A program made the position numbers and the translations under genes. Positions 1 through 8,888 of a stretch of DNA of 64,000 bases are shown one piece after another. The notes beneath the pieces are model-generated. The model saw nothing but the letters and a program-made list of their open reading frames with translations, ran no database searches and was not told the DNA's origin. Position 1 is the first letter of the stretch. Every line of letters begins with the position of its first letter. Origin of the DNA: Methylobacterium goesingense (GTDB lineage Bacteria > Pseudomonadota > Alphaproteobacteria > Rhizobiales > Beijerinckiaceae); NCBI RefSeq assembly GCF_022179225.1, contig NZ_BPQL01000019.1, positions 43,785 through 107,784 on the forward strand, given 5' to 3'.

Positions 1-2
1 AC

Positions 3-587
3 AGCCTCGCGGATGCCCTGGAGGAGATGGGCGCCGATCTGGACTCCCTCTCGACGCGGATCTTCGATTTCGACGTGCGCAGCACCGCAGCGGGCGACGT
101 CCGCCCGCCCAATCAGACGCCGCGCCGCCGCGACCTGGCGCTGCGCCGGATCCTGCGCGGCATCGGGCGGCGCGGCAAGGCGCTGGGCAAGATCCGCTCC
201 AGCCTCCTCGGCCTCGAGCGGATCGTGCCCTTCGTCGCCAACGAGTGCGAGCAGATGCTGGGCGAGGAACAGGTGCCGCGTTTCGAGGCGGTGCGCCGTG
301 ACATCGCCTCCCTCGACGAGTTCGAGATCCGGCTTTCGGAGAACGTGCAGTTCCTCCTCGACGCGACGCTGGGCCTGATCAGCATCGAGCAGAACAACAC
401 GTTCCGGGTGCTCACCGTGGCCTCCGTCGTCGGCATTCCCCCGACTCTGATCGCCTCGATGTACGGCATGAACTTCAAGCACATACCCGAGCTCGAATGG
501 GCCTACGGGTACCCCTACGGCCTCGCGCTGATCCTGATCAGCGCCATCATTCCGATCGTTTTCTTTCGGATTCGGGGCTGGTTGTGA
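3..587 (+). CDS. corA: CorA-type divalent cation transporter, C-terminal part (5' end outside window)
   Basis: The reading frame is open from the first full codon at the left edge, so the N-terminus is missing; about 194 residues remain, against roughly 315-350 for the family. The C-terminus shows the CorA hallmark: a first membrane helix (FRVLTVASVVGIPPTLIASM), immediately the YGMNF (GMN) ion-selectivity motif, then a short loop and a second helix ending in RIRGWL. The preceding helical part would form the cytoplasmic funnel stalk. CorA proteins are inner-membrane homopentamers importing Mg2+ (some Co2+/Ni2+). The family call is secure from the GMN motif and topology; the metal specificity is inferred. 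Confidence 0.88.
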   Translation, partial: SLADALEEMGADLDSLSTRIFDFDVRSTAAGDVRPPNQTPRRRDLALRRILRGIGRRGKALGKIRSSLLGLERIVPFVANECEQMLGEEQVPRFEAVRRDIASLDEFEIRLSENVQFLLDATLGLISIEQNNTFRVLTVASVVGIPPTLIASMYGMNFKHIPELEWAYGYPYGLALILISAIIPIVFFRIRGWL

Positions 588-677
588 CCGGTTGACGGAA
601 TGTTTGCTCGCCCGCGCTAGACCCGCGCATCGCGGCGGCATCCCCAAGCCGGCGCCCGAGGATGATTCGTCCGCGCC

Positions 678-2141
678 ATGGCCGTGATCGCTGCCTTCGT
701 CCTCAATGCCGGACTAAACTTCGTCCTCGGCCTGCTCATCGCCCAGTTGCTGGGACCGGCCGATTTCGGCCTGTTCGCCCTGGCGACGGCCGGCGCCATC
801 GTGGCCAACACCGTTCTGTTCGAATGGCTGCGCCTCTCGGCGACCCGGTTCTACTCCACCCGGGTCCGCCACGATGAGCCTTGGATCCGGCAGGGGCTCG
901 ACCGGGCCTACGCGGTGCTGACGCTGGGCCTGCTCGGGGCGGCATTCCTCTCGGCCGCCCTCGGCATCGTCGTGGAGCCGGGGCCCGAAGGGCATCTCGC
1001 GATTGCGGCCGGTGCTGCTCTCGCGGCCATCGGCATCGGCATCTTCGATTATCATGCGGCGCTCGCCCGCGCCCGCTTCGACGGCGGCCTCTACTTCCGG
1101 CTGGTCGCCGTGAAGAACGTCCTCTCCTTCGTCATGATGGCGGGTGCGGCCTGGTTCTTTCCGCAGCCGGTCTGGGTGCTTGCCGCCGCCGGGATCAGCC
1201 AAGCCCTCGCGATCGCGTTCCTGCACCGCCCCTTGCGCGACCCCGTCGCGCCCCGCCAGCGGGTGCGCCTGCGCGAGACCTGGCGGCTCTTCGTTGCCTA
1301 TGGCCTGCCGCTGATCGCTGCGAACGCGATCTACCAGCTCCTCCCCTTCATCAACCGGGGCAGCATCGCGGCGCATGGCGGGCTTGCGGAGGCCGGGTAT
1401 TTCGCGCTGGCCGCCGACGTCACCACCCGCAGCATCGGCACCCTCGGCACCGCCCTCGATCTGCTGCTGTTCCAGCTCGCCGTGCGGGTCGAGGAGCACG
1501 AGGGCCGAGAGGCCGCCGAGCGTCAGGTCGCCCGGAACACCGGCGTGGTGGTGGCACTTCTGCTGCCCTGCGCGGTCGGGTTCTGGGTCGTCCTTCCGGC
1601 GCTCCAGGCCCTGGTGGTACCGGAGGCCTTCCGGGGTCCCTTCGCGGCCTATGCGGGCCTGATGGTCCCCGGCTTCTTCTGCCTCGCGATGATGAACTTC
1701 GCCCTGAACCCGATCTTCCAGATCCGGCGGCGCACCCGGCCGGTCATCGCCGCCGCCCTCGTCGGGCTCCTCGTCAACGCCGCCGGGCTCTGGGTCCTGC
1801 CGCAGCACCTCGGTTCCGAGGGAGTCGCGATCGCGCAGACGCTGGGCCTCGCCGCCGCGACGCTGCTCCTTGCCCTGCGCGCGCTCACCGGCCGGGACCG
1901 GCTGGCCCTGCCGTGGTGGGACATCCTGGCGGCCGGAATCGCATCCCTGGCGATGGCGCTCTGCCTCCAGCCCCTGCGCCACATCGAGCCGGCCCGGTGC
2001 CTTGCCTTAAGCATCCCCCTCGGGATGCTTATCTACGCCGCCCTGGTCTGGATCTTCGACATCGCCGGCCTGCGCGCCCATGCCGAGGCGCGCTTCGGGC
2101 GCGGCGTCTCCGGTGCGGCGAAGCCGGCGGGCGCCGATTAG
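678..2141 (+). CDS. Polysaccharide/oligosaccharide flippase-like multi-spanning membrane protein
   Basis: The 487-residue protein is hydrophobic along nearly its whole length, with about 12-14 predicted membrane segments. The opening segment is AVIAAFVLNAGLNFVLGLL, followed by GPADFGLFALATA, a pattern typical of Wzx/RfbX-type exporters of the MOP superfamily. Such proteins flip lipid-linked saccharides across the inner membrane. No glycosyltransferase or polymerase gene lies next to it, so the substrate cannot be guessed. The ATG at 678 follows a weak purine stretch (cgagga), and the gene stands alone after corA. Length and topology fit the family; assignment is from overall character rather than a single motif. 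Confidence 0.72.
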   Translation: MAVIAAFVLNAGLNFVLGLLIAQLLGPADFGLFALATAGAIVANTVLFEWLRLSATRFYSTRVRHDEPWIRQGLDRAYAVLTLGLLGAAFLSAALGIVVEPGPEGHLAIAAGAALAAIGIGIFDYHAALARARFDGGLYFRLVAVKNVLSFVMMAGAAWFFPQPVWVLAAAGISQALAIAFLHRPLRDPVAPRQRVRLRETWRLFVAYGLPLIAANAIYQLLPFINRGSIAAHGGLAEAGYFALAADVTTRSIGTLGTALDLLLFQLAVRVEEHEGREAAERQVARNTGVVVALLLPCAVGFWVVLPALQALVVPEAFRGPFAAYAGLMVPGFFCLAMMNFALNPIFQIRRRTRPVIAAALVGLLVNAAGLWVLPQHLGSEGVAIAQTLGLAAATLLLALRALTGRDRLALPWWDILAAGIASLAMALCLQPLRHIEPARCLALSIPLGMLIYAALVWIFDIAGLRAHAEARFGRGVSGAAKPAGAD

Positions 2142-2243
2142 GCCTGCATCGGCAGATGTCATCGCCCTGATCCTGTTCTAAGGTGGCGCCCTCAGGGACA
2201 GGGTCGCGGATGCCGCAGAGCATCCCGGATCGGGCAGGAAACC

Positions 2244-3431
2244 ATGCATTCGTACGAGCCTCACGACGAGGGTGCGGCGGCCGAGATCGTCCGCGCGGCA
2301 GCCGCCACATCCGAGCGGCTTCGCCTCGTCGGCGGCGGGACCAAGAGCGGTATCGGCCGGCCGGCCCAGGATGAAGCCACGCTCTCCGGCGCGAGCCTCA
2401 CCGGCATCACCCTCTACGAGCCCGCCGAGATGGTCGTCGCCGCCCGGGCCGGGACGCCGCTCGCCGAGGTCCAGGCGATGCTGGCCGCACGCGGGCAGAT
2501 GCTGCCCTTCGAGCCCATGGACCACCGCCCCCTGATGGGCACCACCGGCGAGCCGACCTTCGGTGCTGTGGCGGCGGCCAACAATTCCGGGCCGCGCCGC
2601 ATCAACGCGGGTGCCGCGCGCGACAGCCTGATCGGCGTACGCTTCGTCAACGGACGCGGCGAGGCGATCAAGTCGGGGGGCCGCGTGATGAAGAACGTCA
2701 CGGGCCTCGACCTCGTGAAGCTGATGGCCGGCTCCTGGGGCACCCTCGGCCTCCTCACCGAGGTGACGTTCAAGGTGCTGCCCGTCCAGGAGCGGGTCGC
2801 CACCCTGGTGTTCGCGGACCTGGACGATGCCCGCGCCATCGCGGCCCTGAGCGCGGCCCTGGGTTCGCCCTTCGAACTCACCGGTGCCGCTCACCTGCCC
2901 GGCGGGATCGAGGGGGCCGGCCCGCGCACGCTGATGCGGATCGAGGGCTTCTCGGAGTCGATCGACTACCGCCTTGAGGAACTGCGCCGCCTGCTCAAGC
3001 GCTTCGGCCAGCCCGAGATCGTCGAGGGCGAGGCCGGGACTGTGCTCTGGGCGCGCATCCGCGATGCGGTCGCCTTCGCCGAGCCCCGCGATTCCGCGAT
3101 CTGGCGCATCTCGACCGCGCCGACCCGCGGCCCCGCCGTGACCGCCGCGATCGGCGCCCGGCGCGACGCCCGTTGGTTCTATGACTGGGGCGGCGGCCTG
3201 ATCTGGCTCGCGACGGATGCGTCCGGCGATGCCGGCGCGGAGATCATTCGGACGGCTGTGCGGGCGGAGGGTGGCCACGCCACGCTGGTGCGCGCGCCTG
3301 ATGCCGTCCGCGCCGCCGTGCCGGTGTTCGAACCGCTCTCCGAGCCGCTGATGCGGATCACCACCGGCATCAAGGCGGCGCATGATCCGAAGGGCCTGTT
3401 CAATCCCGGCCGGATGTATGCCGGCATCTGA
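2244..3431 (+). CDS. glcE: Glycolate oxidase FAD-binding subunit GlcE
   Basis: This 395-residue protein carries the PCMH-type FAD-binding fold: LVGGGTKSGIG at about residues 28-38 (the pyrophosphate-binding loop) and a second FAD loop around 102-130 containing NNSGPRRINAGAARD. The C-terminal FNPGRMYAGI is the usual end of GlcD/GlcE proteins. With GlcD and GlcF, GlcE oxidises glycolate to glyoxylate at the inner membrane, which matters for photorespiratory-type 2-phosphoglycolate salvage and for glyoxylate supply in one-carbon metabolism. glcF follows after a 182-bp gap on the same strand. No glcD is adjacent, although E. coli has glcDEF together. Confidence 0.9.
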   Translation: MHSYEPHDEGAAAEIVRAAAATSERLRLVGGGTKSGIGRPAQDEATLSGASLTGITLYEPAEMVVAARAGTPLAEVQAMLAARGQMLPFEPMDHRPLMGTTGEPTFGAVAAANNSGPRRINAGAARDSLIGVRFVNGRGEAIKSGGRVMKNVTGLDLVKLMAGSWGTLGLLTEVTFKVLPVQERVATLVFADLDDARAIAALSAALGSPFELTGAAHLPGGIEGAGPRTLMRIEGFSESIDYRLEELRRLLKRFGQPEIVEGEAGTVLWARIRDAVAFAEPRDSAIWRISTAPTRGPAVTAAIGARRDARWFYDWGGGLIWLATDASGDAGAEIIRTAVRAEGGHATLVRAPDAVRAAVPVFEPLSEPLMRITTGIKAAHDPKGLFNPGRMYAGI

Positions 3432-3613
3432 GACGGGACCCGGCCGGGCGCTGCGGGACAAGGCCGCGCCGACGGCGCTGTTCGGAGCGATTCCAAGGCT
3501 CGGCAACGGCTGCAAGACGCTCTAGACTGACGGTTCAAGAACGACGATGCCGCCACGGGCCCGCCGCGAGCCGGACCCGATGGACGGCGCGAGGGTGGAC
3601 CCGAGGACACGCC

Positions 3614-4996
3614 GTGCAGACCAATTTCAGCCTGACGCAGCTCGCCGATCCGGCCATGGCGGCGTCCGAGAAGATTCTGCGGACCTGTGTCCATTGCGGC
3701 TTCTGCACCGCGACCTGTCCGACCTATCTGCTCCTCGGCGATGAACTCGACTCCCCGCGCGGGCGGATCTATCTGATTAAGGACATGCTCGAAGGTGGAA
3801 AGCCGGCGGTGCCGGAAGTGGTCAAGCATGTCGACCGCTGCCTCTCGTGCCTGTCCTGCATGACGACCTGTCCGTCAGGGGTGCATTACATGCACCTCGT
3901 CGACCATGCCCGGGCGCATATCGAGGAAACCTATCGGCGTCCCTTGAGCGACCGGTTGCTCCGCAGCGTGCTGGCCTTCGTGCTGCCCTACCCGAACCGC
4001 TTCCGCCTCGCCCTCCTTGGGGCGAAGCTCGGCGCCCCGTTCCGGCCCCTGGTGGCGCGGCTGCCGCGGGTCGGCAACCGCCTTGCGGCCATGCTCGACC
4101 TCGCCCCGACCCACCTGCCGAACCGCAACCCGACCGACCGGCCTGGCACCTTCCCGCCCGAGACGCGCGCCCTGGAAGCGAGCGCGGCCTTGCACGGCGA
4201 AACCGCGCCCGCCCGGACCGGCCGGGTCGCGCTGTTGCGCGGCTGCGCCCAGAGCGTCCTGCGCCCCGACTTCAACGAGGCGGCGATCCGTCTGCTGACC
4301 CGGCACGGGGTCGAGGTGGTCCAGGCGAAGGGGGAGGGGTGCTGCGGTGCGCTCACCCATCACATGGGCAAGGCGGACGCGTCGCACGCCCAAGCGCAGC
4401 GGACCATCGACGCCTGGATCGCCGAGATGGATGGCGCCGGCCTCGATGCAATCCTCGTCACCGCCTCGGGCTGCGGCACGACGATCAAGGATTACGGCTT
4501 CATGTTCCGCGAAGACCCGGCCTATGCGGAGAAGGCCAAGCGCGTCTCCGCCATTGCCAAGGACGTCACCGAGTACGTGGCCACCATCGGTCTGATGCCG
4601 CCGATCGTCGAGACCGACCTCGTGGTCGCCTACCACTCGGCCTGCTCGATGCAGCACGGCCAGGGCATTCGCACCGAGCCGAAGAACCTCCTGAAGTCGG
4701 CGGGCTTCATCGTGAAGGACGTGCCCGAGGGCCACATCTGCTGTGGCTCGGCCGGCACCTACAACATCCTCCAGCCCGAGATCGCCAACCGCCTGCGCGA
4801 CCGCAAGGTCGCCAATATCGAGCGGATGCGCCCCGACGTCATCGCCACCGGCAATATCGGCTGCGCCACCCAGATCGGTAAGGGCACGGCGATCCCGATC
4901 GTCCACACCGCGGAATTGCTCGACTGGGCGACCGGCGGCCCGAAGCCGGTGGCTCTGGAGGGACTGCCCGAGCGGACGCTGCTGGCGGCGGAATAG
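3614..4996 (+). CDS. glcF: Glycolate oxidase iron-sulfur subunit GlcF
   Basis: The 460-residue protein starts at a GTG, with gagg about 7 bases upstream. It has two classical 4Fe-4S motifs near the N-terminus: C25-C28-C31-C35 (CVHCGFCTATCP) and C76-C79-C82-C86 (CLSCLSCMTTCP). Two CCG-type cysteine-rich domains follow, with GEGCCGALTHHMG, HSACSMQHG and HICCGSAGTYN visible. This is the standard GlcF arrangement for passing electrons from the flavin subunits to quinone. It probably forms an operon with glcE upstream. The family is clear; glycolate rather than another 2-hydroxy acid as substrate is by homology. Confidence 0.92.
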   Translation: MQTNFSLTQLADPAMAASEKILRTCVHCGFCTATCPTYLLLGDELDSPRGRIYLIKDMLEGGKPAVPEVVKHVDRCLSCLSCMTTCPSGVHYMHLVDHARAHIEETYRRPLSDRLLRSVLAFVLPYPNRFRLALLGAKLGAPFRPLVARLPRVGNRLAAMLDLAPTHLPNRNPTDRPGTFPPETRALEASAALHGETAPARTGRVALLRGCAQSVLRPDFNEAAIRLLTRHGVEVVQAKGEGCCGALTHHMGKADASHAQAQRTIDAWIAEMDGAGLDAILVTASGCGTTIKDYGFMFREDPAYAEKAKRVSAIAKDVTEYVATIGLMPPIVETDLVVAYHSACSMQHGQGIRTEPKNLLKSAGFIVKDVPEGHICCGSAGTYNILQPEIANRLRDRKVANIERMRPDVIATGNIGCATQIGKGTAIPIVHTAELLDWATGGPKPVALEGLPERTLLAAE

Positions 4997-5005
4997 GCCG
5001 TCGCT

Positions 5006-5977
5006 TTAGCGCTGGATGGGGTCCGCCATCGGAATCCAGCGGTACCCGGCGCCGTCGCGGACGACATGGCCGAGGGACGGAAAGGCGGTGTGGTAGCCGG
5101 CGACGAGGATGCGATCGGTGGCGGCCATGTCGTAGATCGTCCGGCGAGTCGCGGCGCCGGCCGCCTTGTCCATGTCGAACAGGGCGTGCCAGTCGGGCCG
5201 TGCCAGGGAGGCGACCTCGTGATGGGCGCAGTCGCCCCAGACCAGCATGCGCTGGCCTTCGCTCTCCACGTGGAAGGCGAGGTGGCCCGGCGTGTGGCCG
5301 AAGGCCGCCACCGCATCGATGCCCGGGACCACGTTCTGCCCGGGCTCCATGAAGCGGATACGCTCCGCCAGTGGAAGCAGGTGGCTGCGGAAGACGCGGG
5401 CCGACTTGAATTCGTTGTCGTCCGGCGCGCCCGCGAGACGGTCGTCGCTCCGCCAGAAGGCGAATTCCCGTTCCCCCAGCACGTACCCAGCTCTGGGGAA
5501 GAGCGGCCGTCCGTCCTCTAGAAGCCCACCGATATGGTCTGTGTGGCAGTGGGTCAGCACCACGAGGTCGATCGCGTCCGGCGACAGGCCCGCCTGCCGC
5601 ACGAGGCGCGCCAATTGTCCACCGGCCGGACGCGGCACGAACCCGACCTCACCGTTGCCGCTGTCGAACAGGACGGTCTGGCGGCCGGTCCGGACGAGGA
5701 TCGGCGTGAAGCCGGGCTTGAAGCGGTCCGGCGGACGCCCGTTCTCCCGCATCAGGGCCTCGACCTCGGCTTTCGGGCGGTCCTCGCCCACGATCGGCCA
5801 GGGCCCGTCGATGGCGACGTCGGCGTCGCGAAACGTGGTGACGGTGAAGGCGCCGAGGGAGATCTGGTGCAGCCCGGCGGCCAGCGGCGGCGTTGGCATG
5901 GCTGCGAGCGCGGACCTCGGCAGGACGAGGCCGGCGGCCAGGGTTGCGGCGAGATGACGGCGGGTGAGTTCGGTCAT
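5006..5977 (-). CDS. Exported MBL-fold metallo-hydrolase
   Basis: The metallo-beta-lactamase signature LTHCHTDHIGG lies at residues 141-151, giving metal ligands H143, H145, D147 and H148. Further metal-ligand candidates are the histidine in AFGHTPGH and the aspartate in VWGDCAHH. The N-terminus [17 protein letters not shown] resembles a twin-arginine signal peptide ending near ALA at about residue 26, so the enzyme is probably periplasmic. The ATG at 5977 is chosen because it puts the signal at the N-terminus; the frame stays open further upstream. It is transcribed divergently from the AraC-type gene and ends 9 bp after the glcF stop, convergently. The substrate is unknown; quorum-signal lactonase and arylsulfatase relatives share the fold. 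Confidence 0.82.
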   Translation of the reverse strand: MTELTRRHLAATLAAGLVLPRSALAAMPTPPLAAGLHQISLGAFTVTTFRDADVAIDGPWPIVGEDRPKAEVEALMRENGRPPDRFKPGFTPILVRTGRQTVLFDSGNGEVGFVPRPAGGQLARLVRQAGLSPDAIDLVVLTHCHTDHIGGLLEDGRPLFPRAGYVLGEREFAFWRSDDRLAGAPDDNEFKSARVFRSHLLPLAERIRFMEPGQNVVPGIDAVAAFGHTPGHLAFHVESEGQRMLVWGDCAHHEVASLARPDWHALFDMDKAAGAATRRTIYDMAATDRILVAGYHTAFPSLGHVVRDGAGYRWIPMADPIQR

Positions 5978-6065
5978 CGCTGGGTGTTTCCCGAGGAGCC
6001 CGGTTCCGTCAAGATGCTCGCGGGACCGGTTGCCAACGGGTCTATCGCGGCGGGAGGGGCCCGGC

Positions 6066-6905
6066 TTGAACGAACGTGCTGCGCCGGCCGGCGCGTCACC
6101 CGGCCCGATTTGGCATGTGGAGGGGGGACACACGCTCTTCGCCGGCCCGCTCGCCTACAACGCGAGCCATCAGCACGGCGCCCCGGTTTACCTCGCGGGG
6201 CTCTACGGCACCTTCCGCATCCGCTTCCAGCCGGGGGACTGGATCACCTGCCGCACGGCCTTCGTCCCGGCCGGGATGCCGCACGAACTCAGCTGCGGCG
6301 GCGATCCCCTCGGCGTCCTCTACCGTGAGCCCGATGCCGGAGCACGCGCCCTCGCCGGGCTGATGGGCCCGGCCGATCCGGTCGGCAGCGCCCTCGTGGG
6401 CCGGAGCGGGGAGGTCGGCGCCTTGCGGGCGCTGTTCGAGCGGCGCGACGCCTGCGACTGGGCCGGCGCAGCCATCGCCGACCTCTCCGATTTCGCAGGC
6501 CGGCGGACCGATCTGCCGGTCGATCCCCGGATCGCGAGGATACTCGTCGAACTGCGCGCCCGGCCGGACGCCCAACTGAGCGCGGGACGGCTCGCCACGG
6601 CGGCGTCCCTGTCCTCCTCCCGGATGCAGCACCTGTTCAGCGCGGCCATGGGCGTCCCGTTCCGGCGCTATCGGGGCTGGCTGCGCATGCGGCGCGCCAT
6701 CGAGGCCGTCGTGCAGGGCGCCAACTTCACACGGGCCGCGCACGAAGCGGCGTTCGCCGACCAGGCGCATTTCGCCAACGCGTTCCGCCGGACCTTCGGC
6801 GCGCCGGCCTCCTACAGCCTGCTGGACATCCGCCGCCCGACGACCGCGTGGCCGTCAGGCCTGCGCCCGCACGCTCGCCAGTACGAACACCCGGATGGCG
6901 GATGA
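6066..6905 (+). CDS. AraC-family transcriptional regulator
   Basis: The last 100 residues contain a double helix-turn-helix of the AraC type: LSAGRLATAASLSSSRMQHLF, then ANFTRAAHEAAFADQAHFANAFRRTFGAPAS, the second being the conserved AraC signature helix. The N-terminal half looks like a small cupin-type sensing domain with several histidines (NASHQHGAP). The start is uncertain: a TTG at 6066 preceded by GGGAGGGG is used here, while the frame is open back to 5964, which would overlap the start of the divergent MBL gene. The 88-bp gap with that gene suggests the regulator controls it or itself. The 3' end overlaps the RHH gene on the other strand by about 50 bp. Confidence 0.78.
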   Translation: MNERAAPAGASPGPIWHVEGGHTLFAGPLAYNASHQHGAPVYLAGLYGTFRIRFQPGDWITCRTAFVPAGMPHELSCGGDPLGVLYREPDAGARALAGLMGPADPVGSALVGRSGEVGALRALFERRDACDWAGAAIADLSDFAGRRTDLPVDPRIARILVELRARPDAQLSAGRLATAASLSSSRMQHLFSAAMGVPFRRYRGWLRMRRAIEAVVQGANFTRAAHEAAFADQAHFANAFRRTFGAPASYSLLDIRRPTTAWPSGLRPHARQYEHPDGG

Positions 6906-7073
6906 GAGGTTCTGGCCTTCCCGCCCGGCATCAATGGCGCCGATCAGGGCCTGGACGGACTGGCCGCGCGCCGCAGCGATCGCCCGCAGGGCCTCCCAGA
7001 ACGGGTCCTCCAGGGACACGCTGGTCCGGTGGCCGGCGATCATTACGGAGCGCTTGGTGACGCCGGTGGTCAT
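6855..7073 (-). CDS. Ribbon-helix-helix domain protein (72 aa)
   Basis: The small basic protein contains KRSVMIAGHRTSVSLEDPFW, typical of the RHH_4-type ribbon-helix-helix family, in which a short beta strand (RTSVSL) precedes two helices (FWEALRAIAAARG and VQALIGAIDAGR). It ends in LSSAIRVFVLASVR, also family-like. RHH proteins dimerise and usually bind DNA through the strand. In Rhizobiales this small gene commonly accompanies a DUF4169 gene and fumC, as seen here. An ATG at 7073 is preferred over the TTG at 7085. The 3' end overlaps the AraC-family gene convergently. The DNA target is unknown. Confidence 0.75.
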   Translation of the reverse strand: MTTGVTKRSVMIAGHRTSVSLEDPFWEALRAIAAARGQSVQALIGAIDAGREGQNLSSAIRVFVLASVRAQA

Positions 7074-7084
7074 CGCCGATCCCA

Positions 7085-7110
7085 ACCCTCCCCCCTCTGC
7101 GGGGGAGGGT
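7085..7110. repeat. C-rich perfect stem-loop between the RHH and DUF4169 genes
   Basis: ACCCTCCCCC and GGGGGAGGGT form perfect 10-bp arms around a 6-base loop. The element lies just before the RHH start and after the DUF4169 stop, both genes reading leftward. It resembles the C/G-block dyad at 17875-17912, which suggests a dispersed intergenic repeat; without a U-tract it is a poor intrinsic terminator. Confidence 0.55.
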
Positions 7111-7128
7111 CACGCGTCGCGTCCCCCA

Positions 7129-7320
7129 TCACCCCTCCGAATCCGGCCCCATCAGCTTGTGGCCCTCGTGGCGCGAGACCTCGATCGCCTTCTTTGCCTC
7201 GGCCAGAGTCTTGGCCTTCTTCGGGCGGCCGAAGGCGATCCGGTTGTCCGCCGCCTTCGCCTCCTTCTCCACCCGCGCCCGGTCCTTGCGGGCCTGGCGC
7301 AGGTTGATGATCTCCGCCAT
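7129..7320 (-). CDS. DUF4169 family protein (63 aa)
   Basis: The 63-residue protein begins MAEIINLRQARKDRARVEKE, the signature opening of DUF4169 proteins. It is rich in Lys, Arg, Ala and Glu and almost certainly helical, with no membrane segment or catalytic motif. The ATG at 7320 lies 14 bp downstream of the fumC stop on the same strand, so it is likely co-transcribed with fumC, with the RHH gene following. No function is established for the family. The charge pattern suggests a nucleic-acid or protein-binding helix, which is inference only. Confidence 0.85.
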   Translation of the reverse strand: MAEIINLRQARKDRARVEKEAKAADNRIAFGRPKKAKTLAEAKKAIEVSRHEGHKLMGPDSEG

Positions 7321-7334
7321 GCCGGTCGGCTCCC

Positions 7335-8747
7335 TTATTCGGCGCTGGGCGCCAGCATCGTCTCCGGACGCACCACGCGCTCGAACTCCTCGGCCGTGAC
7401 GTAGCCGAGGCGCAGGGCCTCCTCCTTGAGGGTGGTGCCGTTCTTGTGCGCGGTCTTGGCGATCTCGGCGGCCTTGTCGTAGCCGATCGAGGGGGCGAGG
7501 GCGGTCACCAGCATGAGCGAGCGGCTCATCAGATCGGCGATCTTGTCCTCGTTGGCCTTGATGCCGACGACGCAGTTGTCGGTGAAGCTCACCGCCGCGT
7601 CGGCGAGGATGCGGATCGACTGCAGCACCGCGTTGGCGATGACAGGCTTGAACACGTTCAGCTCGAAATTGCCCTGGCTGCCGGCGAAGCTCACGGTGGT
7701 GCCGTTTCCGATCACCTGGGCGCAGACCATCGTGAGGGCCTCGCACTGGGTCGGGTTGACCTTGCCGGGCATGATCGACGAGCCGGGCTCGTTCTCCGGC
7801 AGCGAGAGTTCGCCGAGGCCCGAGCGCGGGCCCGAGCCGAGGAATCGGATGTCCTGAGCGATCTTGAACAGGCCCGAGGCCAGGGCGGTCAGCGCGCCTT
7901 GCGTGAACACCAGGGCATCGTGGGTCGCCAGCGCCTCGAACTTGTTGGCAGCCGAGGTGAAGGGCAGGCCGGTCAGCTCCGCGACCTTGGCGGCGAACTT
8001 TTCCGCGAACTCGGGATGCGCGTTGAGGCCGGTGCCCACCGCCGTGCCGCCCTGGGCGAGCGCCAGCACGCCCGGCAGCGTCGCCTTCACGCGCTCGGTG
8101 CCGAGCGCCACCTGCGCGACGTAGCCGGAAAATTCCTGGCCGAGCGAGACCGGGGTCGCGTCCTGCAGATGGGTGCGACCGATCTTGACGATGGAGGCGA
8201 AGGACTCGGACTTGGCATGGAGCGCGTCGTGCAGGTGCTTCAGGGCCGGCAGCAGCCGATCGTTGATCTCGCGCGAGACCGCGATGTGCATCGCGGTTGG
8301 GAACACGTCGTTCGAGGACTGACCGCGATTGACGTGGTCGTTGGGGTGGACCGGCGACTTGCCGCCGCGCTTACCACCCAGCAATTCGTTGGCGAGGCTG
8401 GCGATCACCTCGTTCGCATTCATGTTCGACTGGGTGCCGGAGCCGGTCTGCCAGACCACCAGGGGAAATTCCTGGTCGTGCTCGCCGGAGACCACCTCGG
8501 CCGCCGAGGCCGCGACGGCCTGAGCCACCTTCGGGTCGAGGGCGCCGAGGTCCTGGTTCACCAGGGCGGCGGCCTGCTTGACCATGCCGAGGGCGTGGAC
8601 GAGGGGCGCCGGCATCCGCTCCGTGCCGATCTTGAAGTTCTGGATCGAGCGCTGCGTCTGCGCGCCCCAGTAGCGATGCGCCGGAACCTCGATCGGGCCG
8701 AAGGTGTCGGACTCGGTGCGGGTGGCGGGCGTCTCGGTGGGCGACAT
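7335..8747 (-). CDS. fumC: Fumarate hydratase, class II
   Basis: The 470-residue protein matches class II (oxygen-stable, iron-free) fumarase in length and motifs: the superfamily signature [11 protein letters not shown] near residue 320 holding the catalytic serine loop, [13 protein letters not shown] and [17 protein letters not shown]. It interconverts fumarate and malate in the TCA cycle as a homotetramer in the cytosol. In a serine-cycle methylotroph it would also feed malate toward C1 assimilation. The ATG at 8747 has gaagagg upstream. It is divergent from the P450 gene and leads a likely fumC-DUF4169-RHH transcript. Confidence 0.96.
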   Translation of the reverse strand: MSPTETPATRTESDTFGPIEVPAHRYWGAQTQRSIQNFKIGTERMPAPLVHALGMVKQAAALVNQDLGALDPKVAQAVAASAAEVVSGEHDQEFPLVVWQTGSGTQSNMNANEVIASLANELLGGKRGGKSPVHPNDHVNRGQSSNDVFPTAMHIAVSREINDRLLPALKHLHDALHAKSESFASIVKIGRTHLQDATPVSLGQEFSGYVAQVALGTERVKATLPGVLALAQGGTAVGTGLNAHPEFAEKFAAKVAELTGLPFTSAANKFEALATHDALVFTQGALTALASGLFKIAQDIRFLGSGPRSGLGELSLPENEPGSSIMPGKVNPTQCEALTMVCAQVIGNGTTVSFAGSQGNFELNVFKPVIANAVLQSIRILADAAVSFTDNCVVGIKANEDKIADLMSRSLMLVTALAPSIGYDKAAEIAKTAHKNGTTLKEEALRLGYVTAEEFERVVRPETMLAPSAE

Positions 8748-8888
8748 CGTGGCCTCTTCGTCTGGCTAAAGCGGACCCTACTTAAACCGCACGCATTCAA
8801 ACCGCGATGGCGCATCCTCAGCGGGCCGTGTGCCCGGCGCTGAAATGTCATGCCTTATCAGCCCTCATCGGGCCCGGAGTTGTCCTCG

